Positions 8,146-16,360 of a stretch of 30,408 nt of DNA are shown here, piece after piece. A model generated the notes under the pieces. That model had not been told where the DNA came from. It saw nothing but the letters and a program-made list of their open reading frames with translations, and searched no databases. A program made the translations under genes and the position numbers. This stretch comes from Clostridium sp. UBA3947 (GTDB lineage: Bacteria > Bacillota > Clostridia > Clostridiales > Clostridiaceae): positions 1-30,408 of the forward strand of contig DGDR01000216.1 of the NCBI GenBank assembly GCA_002385545.1, read 5' to 3'. Position 1 is the stretch's first letter. Each line of letters starts with the position of its first letter.

Positions 8146-8270
8146 AGTGAATAAGTTAAATATATCAAGTGCAAAAAAGAGGTTTTTTGTCGATAATATA
8201 GAATATAATTTATCGATTTATACAAAAGAAAGATTTTACTATATTTTTTATAGCATATATCATAACTTGT

Positions 8271-8837
8271 TTGGCATTAAGTATGATTTTAGCAGAAGTA
8301 AGTAAGCAAATTGAATACTCAGAACTTTATGATTATTTCGTAATAGGATTTCCGCTTATTTTGCAATTAATACTAACCTATATTGTATATAGAGAACATA
8401 AGGAAAATAAAGTTTTTAAGCTATTTGTAATAATAGGCATAATTTATACACTAGCTTGTGGAGTATTAGTTTTATATGATATTTACTTTACAGGTCCCAA
8501 TGCTCTGTTTACTGAAATGGGTGCTTTATTTGGGGTTCAAATTTGGTATCAACTTATACTTGCGTTAATATTGTTTATTTGCCTGTTAGCTAATAAAGTA
8601 AACCCCAAAGTTGCAAAGGAGTCTATATTAATGCCTTTGATTTCAATAGGTCTATTTTTCTTAGGTGCAATATTAGGGCAAATTGAGATGTCTTTGTATT
8701 TCTTATTATCTATACCTGCAATTTTAAGTGTTTTCAATCCTGTTTTATTATATATACTTAGCTATACTGCAAATGGGAAGCTATTTGCAATAGAGGATCA
8801 AAAAGACTATTTTAGTTTTATAAAATTTAGGAGTTAA
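8271..8837 (+). CDS. polytopic membrane protein, start uncertain
   Basis: 188 aa from the TTG at 8271. About five hydrophobic segments are visible in the frame as given: VIGFPLILQLILTYIVY, KLFVIIGIIYTLACGVLVLY, WYQLILALILFICLLA, ILMPLISIGLFFLGAIL, and SLYFLLSIPAILSVF with VLLYILSY. I cannot assign a family. The same frame stays open upstream to 8202 and encodes KKDFTIFFIAYIITCLALSM, a good first membrane helix, yet no ATG, GTG or TTG occurs there and the TTG at 8271 has no ribosome site and would cut that helix in half. The gene is either begun at a rare start codon, or is damaged at its 5' end. Confidence 0.6.
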   Translation: MALSMILAEVSKQIEYSELYDYFVIGFPLILQLILTYIVYREHKENKVFKLFVIIGIIYTLACGVLVLYDIYFTGPNALFTEMGALFGVQIWYQLILALILFICLLANKVNPKVAKESILMPLISIGLFFLGAILGQIEMSLYFLLSIPAILSVFNPVLLYILSYTANGKLFAIEDQKDYFSFIKFRS

Positions 8838-8842
8838 TTATT

Positions 8843-8872
8843 AAAAAAAGCGATTTCCGAAGAAGTCGCTTT
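8843..8872 (-). terminator. terminator of the cation transporter gene
   Basis: Read on the minus strand, AAAGCGACTTC-TTCG-GAAATCGCTTTT is followed by a T-run (A-run at 8843-8849 on the + strand). It may also slow transcripts from the + strand gene, but the U-tract is on the minus side. Confidence 0.85.
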
Positions 8873-8888
8873 AGATAAGATAAATACT

Positions 8889-9839
8889 TTAACATTGCTG
8901 TTTATGGGCATCTATGCATAAGGAGCATTTTCCCTTATGATCTGCCTTGCTATGAAAGCAGCTGCTGCAAGGAGAACTTTCTAATTGAATGGTTGAGTGG
9001 CTAATATTAAACTGCTCTTTTAACAGGTGCTGTATTTGATGAATAAGCTCCTCTCTTTGGAAGGCGTCCTTTAATGTTGTAGATATATGGGCAGTCATGA
9101 TTATTACTTCTTGGGACAGGCTCCAAAGGTGAAGGTCTTTAACATCTATAATATTATCAAGGTTTTTAATGGATGATTTTAAAGCTTCTAAGGATATATC
9201 TTTAGGGCTTGCCTCTAAGAAAATTTTAATACAGTCTATAGTCATTTTTACAGCACTTCTTAATATTAATACTGATAAAATAAGGCTAAGTAAGGTATCT
9301 ATAATGGTTATGCCTGAGAAGTAAATCACTAATGCTCCTACTAGAACCGATATATCTGCCACAGCATCTCCAGCAAAATGGAGAAGGGCGCTTTTAACAT
9401 TTATATTATTGGCATTACCTCTTAAGTTATGAAGAATCAATGCATTAACAAGGATACCGAGTAGGGAAAAAATAATCATTAGTGAAGATTCTACCGCTAC
9501 AGGGTTAAGAAACCTTATATAGGCCTTGTATAATATAAAGATAGATATACATATAAGAAGAATATTATTAATTAATGCTGTTAATATGCTGTGTCTGTAA
9601 TGACCATAGGTGTATTTGGAATTAGCAGGCTTAGAACTCATTTTTAGCCCTATCCAGCTAATTATAAGGGCAAAAAAGTCTGTGATTAGGTGCAGGGAAT
9701 CACTTAATAGAGCAAGGCTGTTGGCGAAGATACCTCCAAATAGCTTAAAAGCAAATAGAAGAGCTACTAAGCCAATAGAATACAAGATTTTCTTTTTGCT
9801 TTCCTTTAAATAAGTATCAGGTGTAGAATTTGAAACCAT
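8889..9839 (-). CDS. cation diffusion facilitator (Zn2+-type efflux) with Cys/His tail
   Basis: 316 aa from the ATG at 9839 after AGGAGTG; the codon before it is a TTG that could also be read as start. Six membrane helices. The transport-site motifs are LLSDSLHLITDFF (H50 and D54) and LLHFAGDAVAD (H154 and D158), with the conserved YTYGHYRHSILTAL after helix 2. The C-terminal cytosolic domain (DVKDLHLWSLSQEVIIMTAHI) is typical of the ZitB/CzcD branch that exports Zn2+, and sometimes Co2+ or Cd2+, in exchange for protons. The protein then ends with an unusual tail, PCSSCFHSK...KGKCSLCIDAHKQQC, with two CxxC pairs and His residues that look metal-binding. An inverted repeat in its promoter region suggests metal-dependent control. 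Confidence 0.93.
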   Translation of the reverse strand: MVSNSTPDTYLKESKKKILYSIGLVALLFAFKLFGGIFANSLALLSDSLHLITDFFALIISWIGLKMSSKPANSKYTYGHYRHSILTALINNILLICISIFILYKAYIRFLNPVAVESSLMIIFSLLGILVNALILHNLRGNANNINVKSALLHFAGDAVADISVLVGALVIYFSGITIIDTLLSLILSVLILRSAVKMTIDCIKIFLEASPKDISLEALKSSIKNLDNIIDVKDLHLWSLSQEVIIMTAHISTTLKDAFQREELIHQIQHLLKEQFNISHSTIQLESSPCSSCFHSKADHKGKCSLCIDAHKQQC

Positions 9840-9870
9840 CAATTACACTCCTATCAAAATTCGTTGAACA

Positions 9871-9906
9871 AGAGTTATCCTTTTAAATAAGGGTAACTCT
9901 ATTATA
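9871..9906 (-). promoter_or_regulatory. promoter -10 and inverted-repeat operator candidate of the CDF gene
   Basis: On the minus strand TATAAT (9906-9901) is directly followed by a 12-bp inverted repeat with 6-bp spacer (AGAGTTACCCTT and AAGGATAACTCT, 9900-9871, one mismatch). No good -35 is present at 16-18 bp. A repressor bound here would cover the transcription start. An mRNA hairpin is the alternative reading. Confidence 0.5.
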
Positions 9907-9951
9907 ATTTATTAAAAATATTTTGGAGTGTTACAAGATTGTTCAAATGGG

Positions 9952-10530
9952 CTACACAACATCTTCAACATCAATGTATTGCAAAACTATATTATAAATT
10001 TCATCCCAGCTAGAAACCCGAATAATGTTTTTGTATCCTTCAAGGTCTTCATTGTACTTGTAGGACATGCATAAAACCTTACTGCATGCTGCTATTGATT
10101 TGCAATTTTCAGGCTCATCCTCCACCATAATATCTATATTATTTTCTGCACAGCTAGTGGCTTTTTCACTAGTCATAATGAGCTTATCAAAGGGAAGTTG
10201 GTGATGGTTTAGCCAGTTGATAGTGAGCTCTTTAAATTTTTCTTTCCTAGCAGTAATTAAATAGACTTTTACGCCCATGTCTTTAAGTTCAGAAATGATC
10301 TCTTTGGCACCTGGCAGAGGCCTTGTACATTCTAAGGCCAACTTATAATACTTTGACCAAAATTCATTAGACATATACTCGGACCAGCCGAAATATCGCT
10401 CCAGGTAATACTCGCTCATATCAAATTCCATATTAATACCCTTAGATTCATTGAATACATTAGCATATTCATATATTAAGCTGCTAAAGTCATTAATGCA
10501 GCCATCAATATCCAAGCCTAATCTTAACAC
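9952..10530 (-). CDS. HAD-superfamily 5'(3')-deoxyribonucleotidase-like phosphatase
   Basis: 192 aa, GTG start behind a modest GGTG site. HAD motif I is LGLDIDGCIND (nucleophile Asp7, acid/base Asp9), motif II is VYLITARKEKF, and motif III/IV is IMVEDEPENCKSI. The helical cap between motifs I and II (EYANVFNESKGINMEFDMSEYY...FWSKYY) and the RPLPGAKEIISELKDMG run fit the NT5C-like nucleotidase group of Firmicutes. The expected activity is dephosphorylation of (deoxy)nucleoside monophosphates, or a closely related small phosphoester. It stands alone between hairpins, so context adds nothing about substrate. Confidence 0.85.
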   Translation of the reverse strand: MLRLGLDIDGCINDFSSLIYEYANVFNESKGINMEFDMSEYYLERYFGWSEYMSNEFWSKYYKLALECTRPLPGAKEIISELKDMGVKVYLITARKEKFKELTINWLNHHQLPFDKLIMTSEKATSCAENNIDIMVEDEPENCKSIAACSKVLCMSYKYNEDLEGYKNIIRVSSWDEIYNIVLQYIDVEDVV

Positions 10531-10562
10531 TTAAATCACCAAGCCTTCTTTTTAATTTGAAA

Positions 10563-10603
10563 ATGAGAGAAAACCCAATTAGTATTATCAGGTTTTCTCT
10601 CAT
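10563..10603 (-). terminator. terminator, repeat family B copy 1
   Basis: A perfect 13-bp stem (ATGAGAGAAAACC with its complement, 10563-10575 and 10591-10603). On the minus strand it is followed by TTTTCAAATT, directly after the gene ending at 10608. A similar hairpin lies at 11563-11593. Confidence 0.85.
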
Positions 10604-10607
10604 TATA

Positions 10608-11222
10608 TCATAGATAAGAATACTTGTGATTCATAGCATTAGTAAAAATATCATCTAGTGAAACTAAGGTTCCTAGGGAACTATACTCGTCCATATTTTC
10701 ATCAATATTATTAATAAAAACTGGTACATCATTGTATTTACATTGAATATGGATATTTTTTAGATCTTGAGTGATTTCCTCTATATTCGTATTGCCTATG
10801 TCATAATACCGAGTGGCAAGAGCCTCTCTGTATGCAATATAGTGCATAACTATGGTTCTTGAAGTTTTTGAAATTGATATATATTTTTTATTATCTAGGT
10901 TTAAAAGAAAGCATTGATGGTTAACCTGAATCTTGCTTACACCATTTTCGGAAAAAAAGCCTGTCAGCATTTTTCTTTCTACAGCAACATCCACTACATC
11001 ATCTGGTAATATAATAGTTGCATTTTTTATTTTTAACTTTTTTATTTGAGAGGTAATGTCTAGAAGATAAGCACATTTGTTTTCATCAAATAAATGGTGA
11101 TAGGGTGGAATATAGGGTGCAAAGGTTTCAAGATGAATTTCCGTTCTTATATCAGAATCCTGTCTCCTTATAAAAAAGCTAGAATTGCCCACCACTATAT
11201 AAAATTTAGCAGGTATTAGCAT
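10608..11222 (-). CDS. unknown 204-aa protein
   Basis: I do not recognise this family. The ATG at 11222 is chosen because AAGGTGG lies 10 bases upstream; the ATG at 11243 would overlap that site. No signal peptide or membrane helix. The N-terminus is MLIPAKFYIVVGNSSFFIRRQ, followed by strands and KIKNATIILPDDVVDVAVERKMLTGFFSENGVSKIQV. That last segment faintly recalls the actin/Hsp70-like ATPase layout (a strand, Pro-Asp, a helix, then Gly-x-x-x-I), but the phosphate-binding motifs of that fold are not apparent. It is monocistronic, with its own terminator, and TATAAT at 11256-11251 (minus) as likely -10. Confidence 0.68.
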   Translation of the reverse strand: MLIPAKFYIVVGNSSFFIRRQDSDIRTEIHLETFAPYIPPYHHLFDENKCAYLLDITSQIKKLKIKNATIILPDDVVDVAVERKMLTGFFSENGVSKIQVNHQCFLLNLDNKKYISISKTSRTIVMHYIAYREALATRYYDIGNTNIEEITQDLKNIHIQCKYNDVPVFINNIDENMDEYSSLGTLVSLDDIFTNAMNHKYSYL

Positions 11223-11373
11223 ATATATGTAGCCACCTTCCATATGAAAATATCCAATTATAGTTTATTCTAGGCGGCTAAAAAGGTTAATATTACTTAA
11301 TTGAATAAATAGTTGTAGTCTTAGAATTTGTCATAATTAGAGAAATAATGTTATTATGAAATATGATTGATAT

Positions 11374-11466
11374 ATGTTAATTGATGACGGAATAGAGGCT
11401 GTGCGAGCTAATAGAGTGAGAACCTTTAATGATGCAATAATAGATATTGAAAAAGGTTTAAAATGA
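11374..11466 (+). pseudogene. 30-codon open frame, possible 3' remnant of a lost gene
   Basis: The frame reads MLIDDGIEAVRANRVRTFNDAIIDIEKGLK. It has an amphipathic, coding-like composition, unlike the surrounding AT-rich spacer, and it ends just before a hairpin terminator (11489-11540) as a real gene would. There is no ribosome site ahead of its ATG and a stop sits two codons upstream. I read it as the surviving C-terminal end of a decayed + strand gene; a genuine tiny protein is less likely. The family is not recognised. Confidence 0.4.
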
Positions 11467-11488
11467 AAAATTATAATATTTTATAGAT

Positions 11489-11540
11489 AAAGGAACTGTT
11501 ACACTACTAACTTCTTTATTAGTTGTGTAACAGTTCCTTT
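11489..11540. terminator. hairpin, repeat family A copy 2
   Basis: A perfect 16-bp outer stem (AAAGGAACTGTTACAC with its complement, 11489-11504 and 11525-11540), with further inner pairing ACTAA/TTAGT, and T-rich sequence after it. It resembles the hairpin at 6220 in its CTGTT...AACAG arms and GTTAGTT-like loop side. Confidence 0.75.
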
Positions 11541-11562
11541 CATTTTAATGAGTTAAAAATGA

Positions 11563-11593
11563 GAGAAAAACCTAGTTGATATTATGTTTTTCT
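11563..11593 (-). terminator. terminator of nnr, repeat family B copy 2
   Basis: On the minus strand AGAAAAAC...GTTTTTCT is followed by CTCATTTTTAAC, directly after the nnr stop codon. Loop and flanks resemble the hairpin at 10563-10603. Confidence 0.7.
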
Positions 11594-11594
11594 A

Positions 11595-13124
11595 TTAATA
11601 ATTATCAAAAGTTAGCTTTAATTCACAAATAACTTCCTTCATAACATAGGGTATCTCTTCAATCACAGCTCCAGCATTTACACAATACCTATCCCTTGAA
11701 AGCTTATCACCAGCATAGCCATGAATATAGGCGCCAGAAGCTGCTGCTTCTAAGGGGGAAAGGCCTTGAGCTACAAGAGAGGTAATAATGCCTGTGAGGC
11801 AATCACCCATGCCTCCTGAGGCCATAGCGCTATTACCTGTTGGATTTACATAGAGCTTATAACCATCGGTAATAACTGTTTCGTAGCCCTTCAAAAGCAC
11901 AACTATATTATGATCCTGGGCAAACTTTTTAGCTATATCTAGCCTAGCGGCGTTAATCTCTATTACTGATAGACCAGTAAGCCTTGACATTTCACCGGGA
12001 TGGGGAGTTATTATAACAGTGTTTTTAGCCTTTTTCAAAAGACTTAGGTCTTGGGAAAGCACATTTAGACCGTCTGCATCAATTATTATTGGGCATTTAG
12101 CAGCTTCAATAACTAAAGCTAAAAGTTCTAGGGTGGCTTCGTTGTTGCCAAGGCCTGGGCCTATAGCTATGGAATCGCTAGCATTTATTAGATCTAAAAG
12201 CCTTTCCTTGTTTTCGTAGCTGCTTGTCATTGCCTCTGACAGCTTGCTGCTAAGAATATCCTGCAGCCTGCTGTTGCAGCACAAGGTGACAAGGCCTGCG
12301 CCGCTTTTTACTGCAGCCTGTGTTGCTAGGTATGCAGCACCAGAGAAGCCTTCTGAACCAGCTATAATTAGAACTCTGCCGTAGTCTCCTTTATGTCCGT
12401 ACTTCCTTCTAGGTTTTATGTTGCTAGCAATATAGGACTTTTCTAGCATAAATTCGTTACTGTGAAACTCTTTAAGGATATCCTCTGGAATGCCTATTGA
12501 TTCAACCTGTATATCCCCTGTGAAGACTTCGCTGTCGTAATGTAAAAAGCCTCGCTTATAAAATTCAAAGCAAACGGTTTTATTAGCTTTCACACAGCAG
12601 CCTAAGATTTTTCCGCTATCTCCGTTCATTCCTGAAGGGATATCAATAGAAACAGTATAATTGCTACATTCATTTATGGCTTCAATGGCCTTTTTAAAGA
12701 TGCCTTCCACTTCTCGGTTTAGACCAGTTCCAAAGATTCCATCTACAGCTACCTCTGATTGCAGCAAGGAACCTTTCAATTTATTTATATCCTCATTCTG
12801 GGTTATCTTTGCAATAGGGACGCCCATATTCTTTAATATATCATAATTGGTTTGGCAGCATTGGCTCATAGTACTACCGTCCTTAGCTACCATGAACACT
12901 TCAACCTTTTTCCCTAAGGCATAAAGATGTCTAGCTGCAGCTAATCCATCACCGCCGTTATTACCAGTGCCACAGACCAGGGTATAGCTTGAATATTTAT
13001 CTGTGTCAAGGTGTTTAATAACCTTAAGGGCGGCATTTTCCATAAGAACAATTAAGGGTATGCCCAGCTTTTCTTCGCAGGCTCTATCAACATCACTAGA
13101 ATTTTTTGAAGTGCCAATTCTCAT
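11595..13124 (-). CDS. nnr: bifunctional NAD(P)H-hydrate epimerase / ADP-dependent dehydratase
   Basis: 509 aa, the full two-domain length. Residues 1-215 are the YjeF_N epimerase domain (VLMENAALKV, VCGTGNNGGDGLAAARHL at about 50-66, VDGIFGTGLNR, SIDIPSGMNGDSG). Residues 235-505 are the ribokinase-like dehydratase domain (KYGHKGDYGRVLIIAGSEG, IAIGPGLG, IIDADGLNVLS, VIITPHPGEMSRLTG, then GNSAMASGGMGDCLTGII with Asp441). Together they repair hydrated NADH and NADPH: the epimerase interconverts R and S forms and the dehydratase restores the nucleotide using ADP. The ATG follows GGAGGG at 5-bp spacing. All landmark motifs are present. It is transcribed alone, downstream of the kinase gene on the same strand. 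Confidence 0.97.
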   Translation of the reverse strand: MRIGTSKNSSDVDRACEEKLGIPLIVLMENAALKVIKHLDTDKYSSYTLVCGTGNNGGDGLAAARHLYALGKKVEVFMVAKDGSTMSQCCQTNYDILKNMGVPIAKITQNEDINKLKGSLLQSEVAVDGIFGTGLNREVEGIFKKAIEAINECSNYTVSIDIPSGMNGDSGKILGCCVKANKTVCFEFYKRGFLHYDSEVFTGDIQVESIGIPEDILKEFHSNEFMLEKSYIASNIKPRRKYGHKGDYGRVLIIAGSEGFSGAAYLATQAAVKSGAGLVTLCCNSRLQDILSSKLSEAMTSSYENKERLLDLINASDSIAIGPGLGNNEATLELLALVIEAAKCPIIIDADGLNVLSQDLSLLKKAKNTVIITPHPGEMSRLTGLSVIEINAARLDIAKKFAQDHNIVVLLKGYETVITDGYKLYVNPTGNSAMASGGMGDCLTGIITSLVAQGLSPLEAAASGAYIHGYAGDKLSRDRYCVNAGAVIEEIPYVMKEVICELKLTFDNY

Positions 13125-13233
13125 AATAACCCTCCATATATTTATAAAGTCTCAATGCAATTAACTTACATATAAATTATATCATAAGCACCATATTTAG
13201 TATTTTCAACAAAGGATTTTTGGCATCTAGTTG

Positions 13234-15330
13234 CTAAACACTTTCTGGAATCTGAATTTTAATTAAATCTGAAAACTCTATAAGAACCTTATCGGCTAAA
13301 TCAGAGGTGAAAGAAGCTTGTGATGGTTCGTTGTCTGGTGTTTCCTGCAAATTAGTGGGCAAGGTAACAGTAAAGGTACTACCAACGCCGTATTTACTTT
13401 CAACCGTAATTTTACCATTATGAATTTCTACCAGGGCTTTTACAAGAGAAAGTCCAATTCCGCTACCTTCATGACAGCGGCTAAGAGACTTGTCAGCTTG
13501 GGCAAATTTATCAAAAATAGTTTCAAGAGTATCCTTATGCATTCCGATACCAGTATCTTTTACAATAATAGATACTGTGTCACCCTTGTCTAGAACTTGC
13601 ACTGAAATAGTTGAAGATGGATTAGAGAACTTAATAGCGTTAGAAAGTAAATTTAAAAGAATTCTTTCAAGCTTATCCTTATCAAAGCACATGTATTTTT
13701 CTTCAATATTGGTATCGAAATAAAATTCAATATCATTGGCTTTAATATAATCCACTGCAGAGAGGGCGGTGTCTTCAATCACTGATACTATGTCCTGCCT
13801 CTTGAAAACAGGAGTTAAGAAGCCTGAATCAATTTTAGTTATATCTATTACATTGTTTACTAATCGAAGTAGTCTATAGCAATTTTGCTTCATAGCCTTT
13901 AAATATTTTGAAAGCTGGATATTCTCTGAAGAAAGCTGATTATTATCAGCATAAAGCTTTAGTAGCTGTAAGGTGCTTAGAATTATATTCAGAGGCGTTC
14001 GAAGCTCATGAGAGATATTAACAAAGAAATCAGTTTTCATCTTATCATAACTTGACATTTCCTGAAGCAATCTTTTCTTTTCCTCTAATATTTCTTCCTT
14101 TAACTTTAGTTCCTCTTTATATATTTTTAATTTGTTTTCAGTATTTATAAAGTAGTAAATTAGAGCAAAAGATAGGGTGGATACAAGCAATAAGGCTGCC
14201 CACTGTATGGTAAAGTTGAAGATATTAGTGTCTAGTATGTACCATCTAGCAATCTCAATAATAACAGCGGCGAAAAAGAGGATAAAGATAATACCAAAAA
14301 CTCTTTCTAGTTCATGGCCTTTAATTAAGGAATATATGGTTAAGTATATAACTATAGCTATAACAATAATTAAAATAAGATGAAAATACTTTAAGGTGGC
14401 AGGTAATGGAAATAGCTGTAGTACACTGCCTATAATACTTATTGTAGCAAACAAGAATATCATAAAGGATATTTTGCTTAAAAGGGGCTTAAATTTATGA
14501 TTAAGTATGTATTTTAAAAATAAGCATAAGAAAATTGGTATAGTATACAGGGTAATATGGGATTCGAAGCTCCAAAATACTGGTGCATTGAGAAAATACT
14601 GAATCATCTTTGTTTGAGAAATTAGCCATAAGCCTACATCTATGGAGCATAGGCCTAGGAGTAAAAATGGCTGAGTCTTTTCCTTTACTTTTTTTAAGAT
14701 TCGTCCTGATAAATAAATTAATATGGAGCAGGCACCTAAAAATACAAAAATCCCAGCTAATATTGTTTTGCTAATATCCTGCTTAAAAATCTTTTCTGGA
14801 AAGATATCCTTAGATCCAATTTGGAAGTCTGCAAGAATTCCATTTTCAAAGCTATTGTAGCCATAGGTTCTAATGTAAAGAGTTTTTCCTGAGTATCCTT
14901 CAGGCAAATCTATAATCTTCCATGGGGCTCCGTTCGCATAGTTTCTATCTAGTGATTCGAAGTCTTCAGACTGATATAGAAGCTTATCATCTAAATAAAC
15001 TTGAAAAGCCACATTATAGGTCATTATAAATATGGCAGCATCCCTTGAAGTATTATTAGGCAATTTAGTCCTTAACCAAAGATAATCTTCACTTATATTT
15101 ATATTACCTAACTGCTTTTTCTTTAAGCTACAAGGTGACCATGGATTGAAAAGGTTTTCTCCCTGTATCCAAAGTGGCTTACCAAGGCTATCTGTTGGGG
15201 AATCACCAACAGCCATTTCCCAGCTGAAATCATCTATATTGTACAAGGATTTTGAAACCTCATTAGCCCGTACCTTAAAGCTGTGAAACAAAATTATTAA
15301 CATTACAAAGATAAGCAAGATTTTCTTCAA
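13234..15330 (-). CDS. 7TM sensor histidine kinase (7TMR-DISM-like), orphan
   Basis: 698 aa from the TTG at 15330, chosen because AGAGGAGGG (15337-15345) precedes it and the product then begins with a clean signal peptide (KKILLIFVMLIILFHSFKVRA). Residues about 30-175 are an extracellular jelly-roll-like sensor (DYLWLRTKLPNN, VYLDDKLLYQS, LYIRTYGYNSFENG). Then come seven membrane helices (about 185-400), a coiled coil, HisKA with His441 (FFVNISHELRTPLN) and HATPase_c with NLLSNAIKFS, DTGIGM and GSGIGLSLVKALVE. The extracellular module plus 7TM is the DISM architecture, often thought to bind carbohydrates or envelope ligands. No response regulator is encoded in the window, so its partner is unknown. 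Confidence 0.92.
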   Translation of the reverse strand: MKKILLIFVMLIILFHSFKVRANEVSKSLYNIDDFSWEMAVGDSPTDSLGKPLWIQGENLFNPWSPCSLKKKQLGNINISEDYLWLRTKLPNNTSRDAAIFIMTYNVAFQVYLDDKLLYQSEDFESLDRNYANGAPWKIIDLPEGYSGKTLYIRTYGYNSFENGILADFQIGSKDIFPEKIFKQDISKTILAGIFVFLGACSILIYLSGRILKKVKEKTQPFLLLGLCSIDVGLWLISQTKMIQYFLNAPVFWSFESHITLYTIPIFLCLFLKYILNHKFKPLLSKISFMIFLFATISIIGSVLQLFPLPATLKYFHLILIIVIAIVIYLTIYSLIKGHELERVFGIIFILFFAAVIIEIARWYILDTNIFNFTIQWAALLLVSTLSFALIYYFINTENKLKIYKEELKLKEEILEEKKRLLQEMSSYDKMKTDFFVNISHELRTPLNIILSTLQLLKLYADNNQLSSENIQLSKYLKAMKQNCYRLLRLVNNVIDITKIDSGFLTPVFKRQDIVSVIEDTALSAVDYIKANDIEFYFDTNIEEKYMCFDKDKLERILLNLLSNAIKFSNPSSTISVQVLDKGDTVSIIVKDTGIGMHKDTLETIFDKFAQADKSLSRCHEGSGIGLSLVKALVEIHNGKITVESKYGVGSTFTVTLPTNLQETPDNEPSQASFTSDLADKVLIEFSDLIKIQIPESV

Positions 15331-15367
15331 TATAAGCCCTCCTCTGTAAGTTATATACATGATAGTA

Positions 15368-15397
15368 ATTATAGCAAAAATTGACCTATCTTGGCAA
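15368..15397 (-). promoter_or_regulatory. promoter of the sensor kinase gene
   Basis: On the minus strand TTGCCA (15397-15392), an 18-bp spacer and TATAAT (15373-15368), with the extended -10 TGC just before it. The start codon lies about 38 bp further on. Confidence 0.7.
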
Positions 15398-15536
15398 ATA
15401 ATAAAAAATATGACGAACGGTGACGTTTGCCCTAGAGAAGTAATATGAAAAAGAGTTAAGGCACGTATTTACTAAGGGAGGAATAAATGGTAAAATTATA
15501 GCGAATACATATTTAACATTGTATAGGAGGAGAGAT

Positions 15537-16304
15537 ATGGAAGGGAGTAATTTTGATCCGCTAGCACCACAAAATAATGATTTATGGAAAAATGGTCAGT
15601 CGGATTCCAATCAAAATGTTGACCAAAGCGTAAACCAAAATCCAGAAGGCTCTTATTATAGCCAACCGGTAGAAAACACTTACTATCAAAATGATCAATT
15701 AAACTACAAGTCAAATTTAGAAACTGATTATAATTCAAACTCTCAGTTTGGATATAATCAAAGCAGCCAACCTGTTTATAATAGTACCCCAGGGAATAGT
15801 CAAAGTGGACAAACTACCTATGGTGGTAATTATGGATATGAGCAAAATCCATACAATACTAATACTAATGCACCATATGGCCAAAATACACAGGGGGCAT
15901 ATAATCAAAACAACTATCAGGGTTATAATCAGCAATTTGGATACAATAATCAAGCTCCATACTATGGACAAAACCCAATGTATGGTGTAAATAATTCAAA
16001 GCAATCAGGATTAGGTATTGCATCTTTCGTATTATCCATGGTGGTGTTAGTAGGATATTTTGCTGTAATAATTAAGTCAGCTTCTATAGCTGATGATTTA
16101 TTTGTAGCTGACAGTGAGCTTGCCTTAATAGGTATTAGTTCAATTTTGCTATTTATTATGAATATTGTTGGTCTTGTATTAGGTATTGTAGGGCTTGCTA
16201 TGAAAGACAAAAAGAAGGGCTTCTCTCTAGGAGGAGTAATTGCCAACGGTATATTACTATTACTTACTATCCTATTTATCATAATCGCAGCTGTTAATTC
16301 ATAA
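15537..16304 (+). CDS. DUF4190-like membrane protein with Q/N/Y/G-rich N-terminus
   Basis: 255 aa from the ATG at 15537, directly after AGGAGG (15525-15530); the ATG at 15519 lies ahead of the ribosome site and is rejected. Residues 1-155 are low complexity, dominated by Asn, Gln, Tyr, Gly and Ser (YNQNNYQGYNQQFGYNNQ), like a prion-like disordered domain, and would face the cytoplasm. Then follow SGLGIASFVLSMVVLVGYFAVI, IGISSILLFIMNIVGLVLGIVGLAM and KKGFSLGGVIANGILLLLTILFIIIAAV. The phrases LGIASFVLS, GLVLGIVGLA and GFSLGGVIANGI are the DUF4190 pattern. Function is unknown; proteins of this layout are frequent in Firmicutes. A good terminator follows. Confidence 0.85.
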   Translation: MEGSNFDPLAPQNNDLWKNGQSDSNQNVDQSVNQNPEGSYYSQPVENTYYQNDQLNYKSNLETDYNSNSQFGYNQSSQPVYNSTPGNSQSGQTTYGGNYGYEQNPYNTNTNAPYGQNTQGAYNQNNYQGYNQQFGYNNQAPYYGQNPMYGVNNSKQSGLGIASFVLSMVVLVGYFAVIIKSASIADDLFVADSELALIGISSILLFIMNIVGLVLGIVGLAMKDKKKGFSLGGVIANGILLLLTILFIIIAAVNS

Positions 16305-16331
16305 GCTTATGATACTTATCTATATAAGAAA

Positions 16332-16360
16332 TAAAAGGCGCCTTTAGGTGCCTTTTATAT
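16332..16360 (+). terminator. terminator of the DUF4190 gene
   Basis: TAAAAGGCGCC-TTTA-GGTGCCTTTTA, including one G-U pair, followed by TATTTAG. Confidence 0.85.

Noticed and set aside
15486..15500. Four-codon frame with a good ribosome site (AAGGGAGG) ahead of the DUF4190 gene
   Set aside because: It is too short to interpret; probably a chance match or a minor leader.
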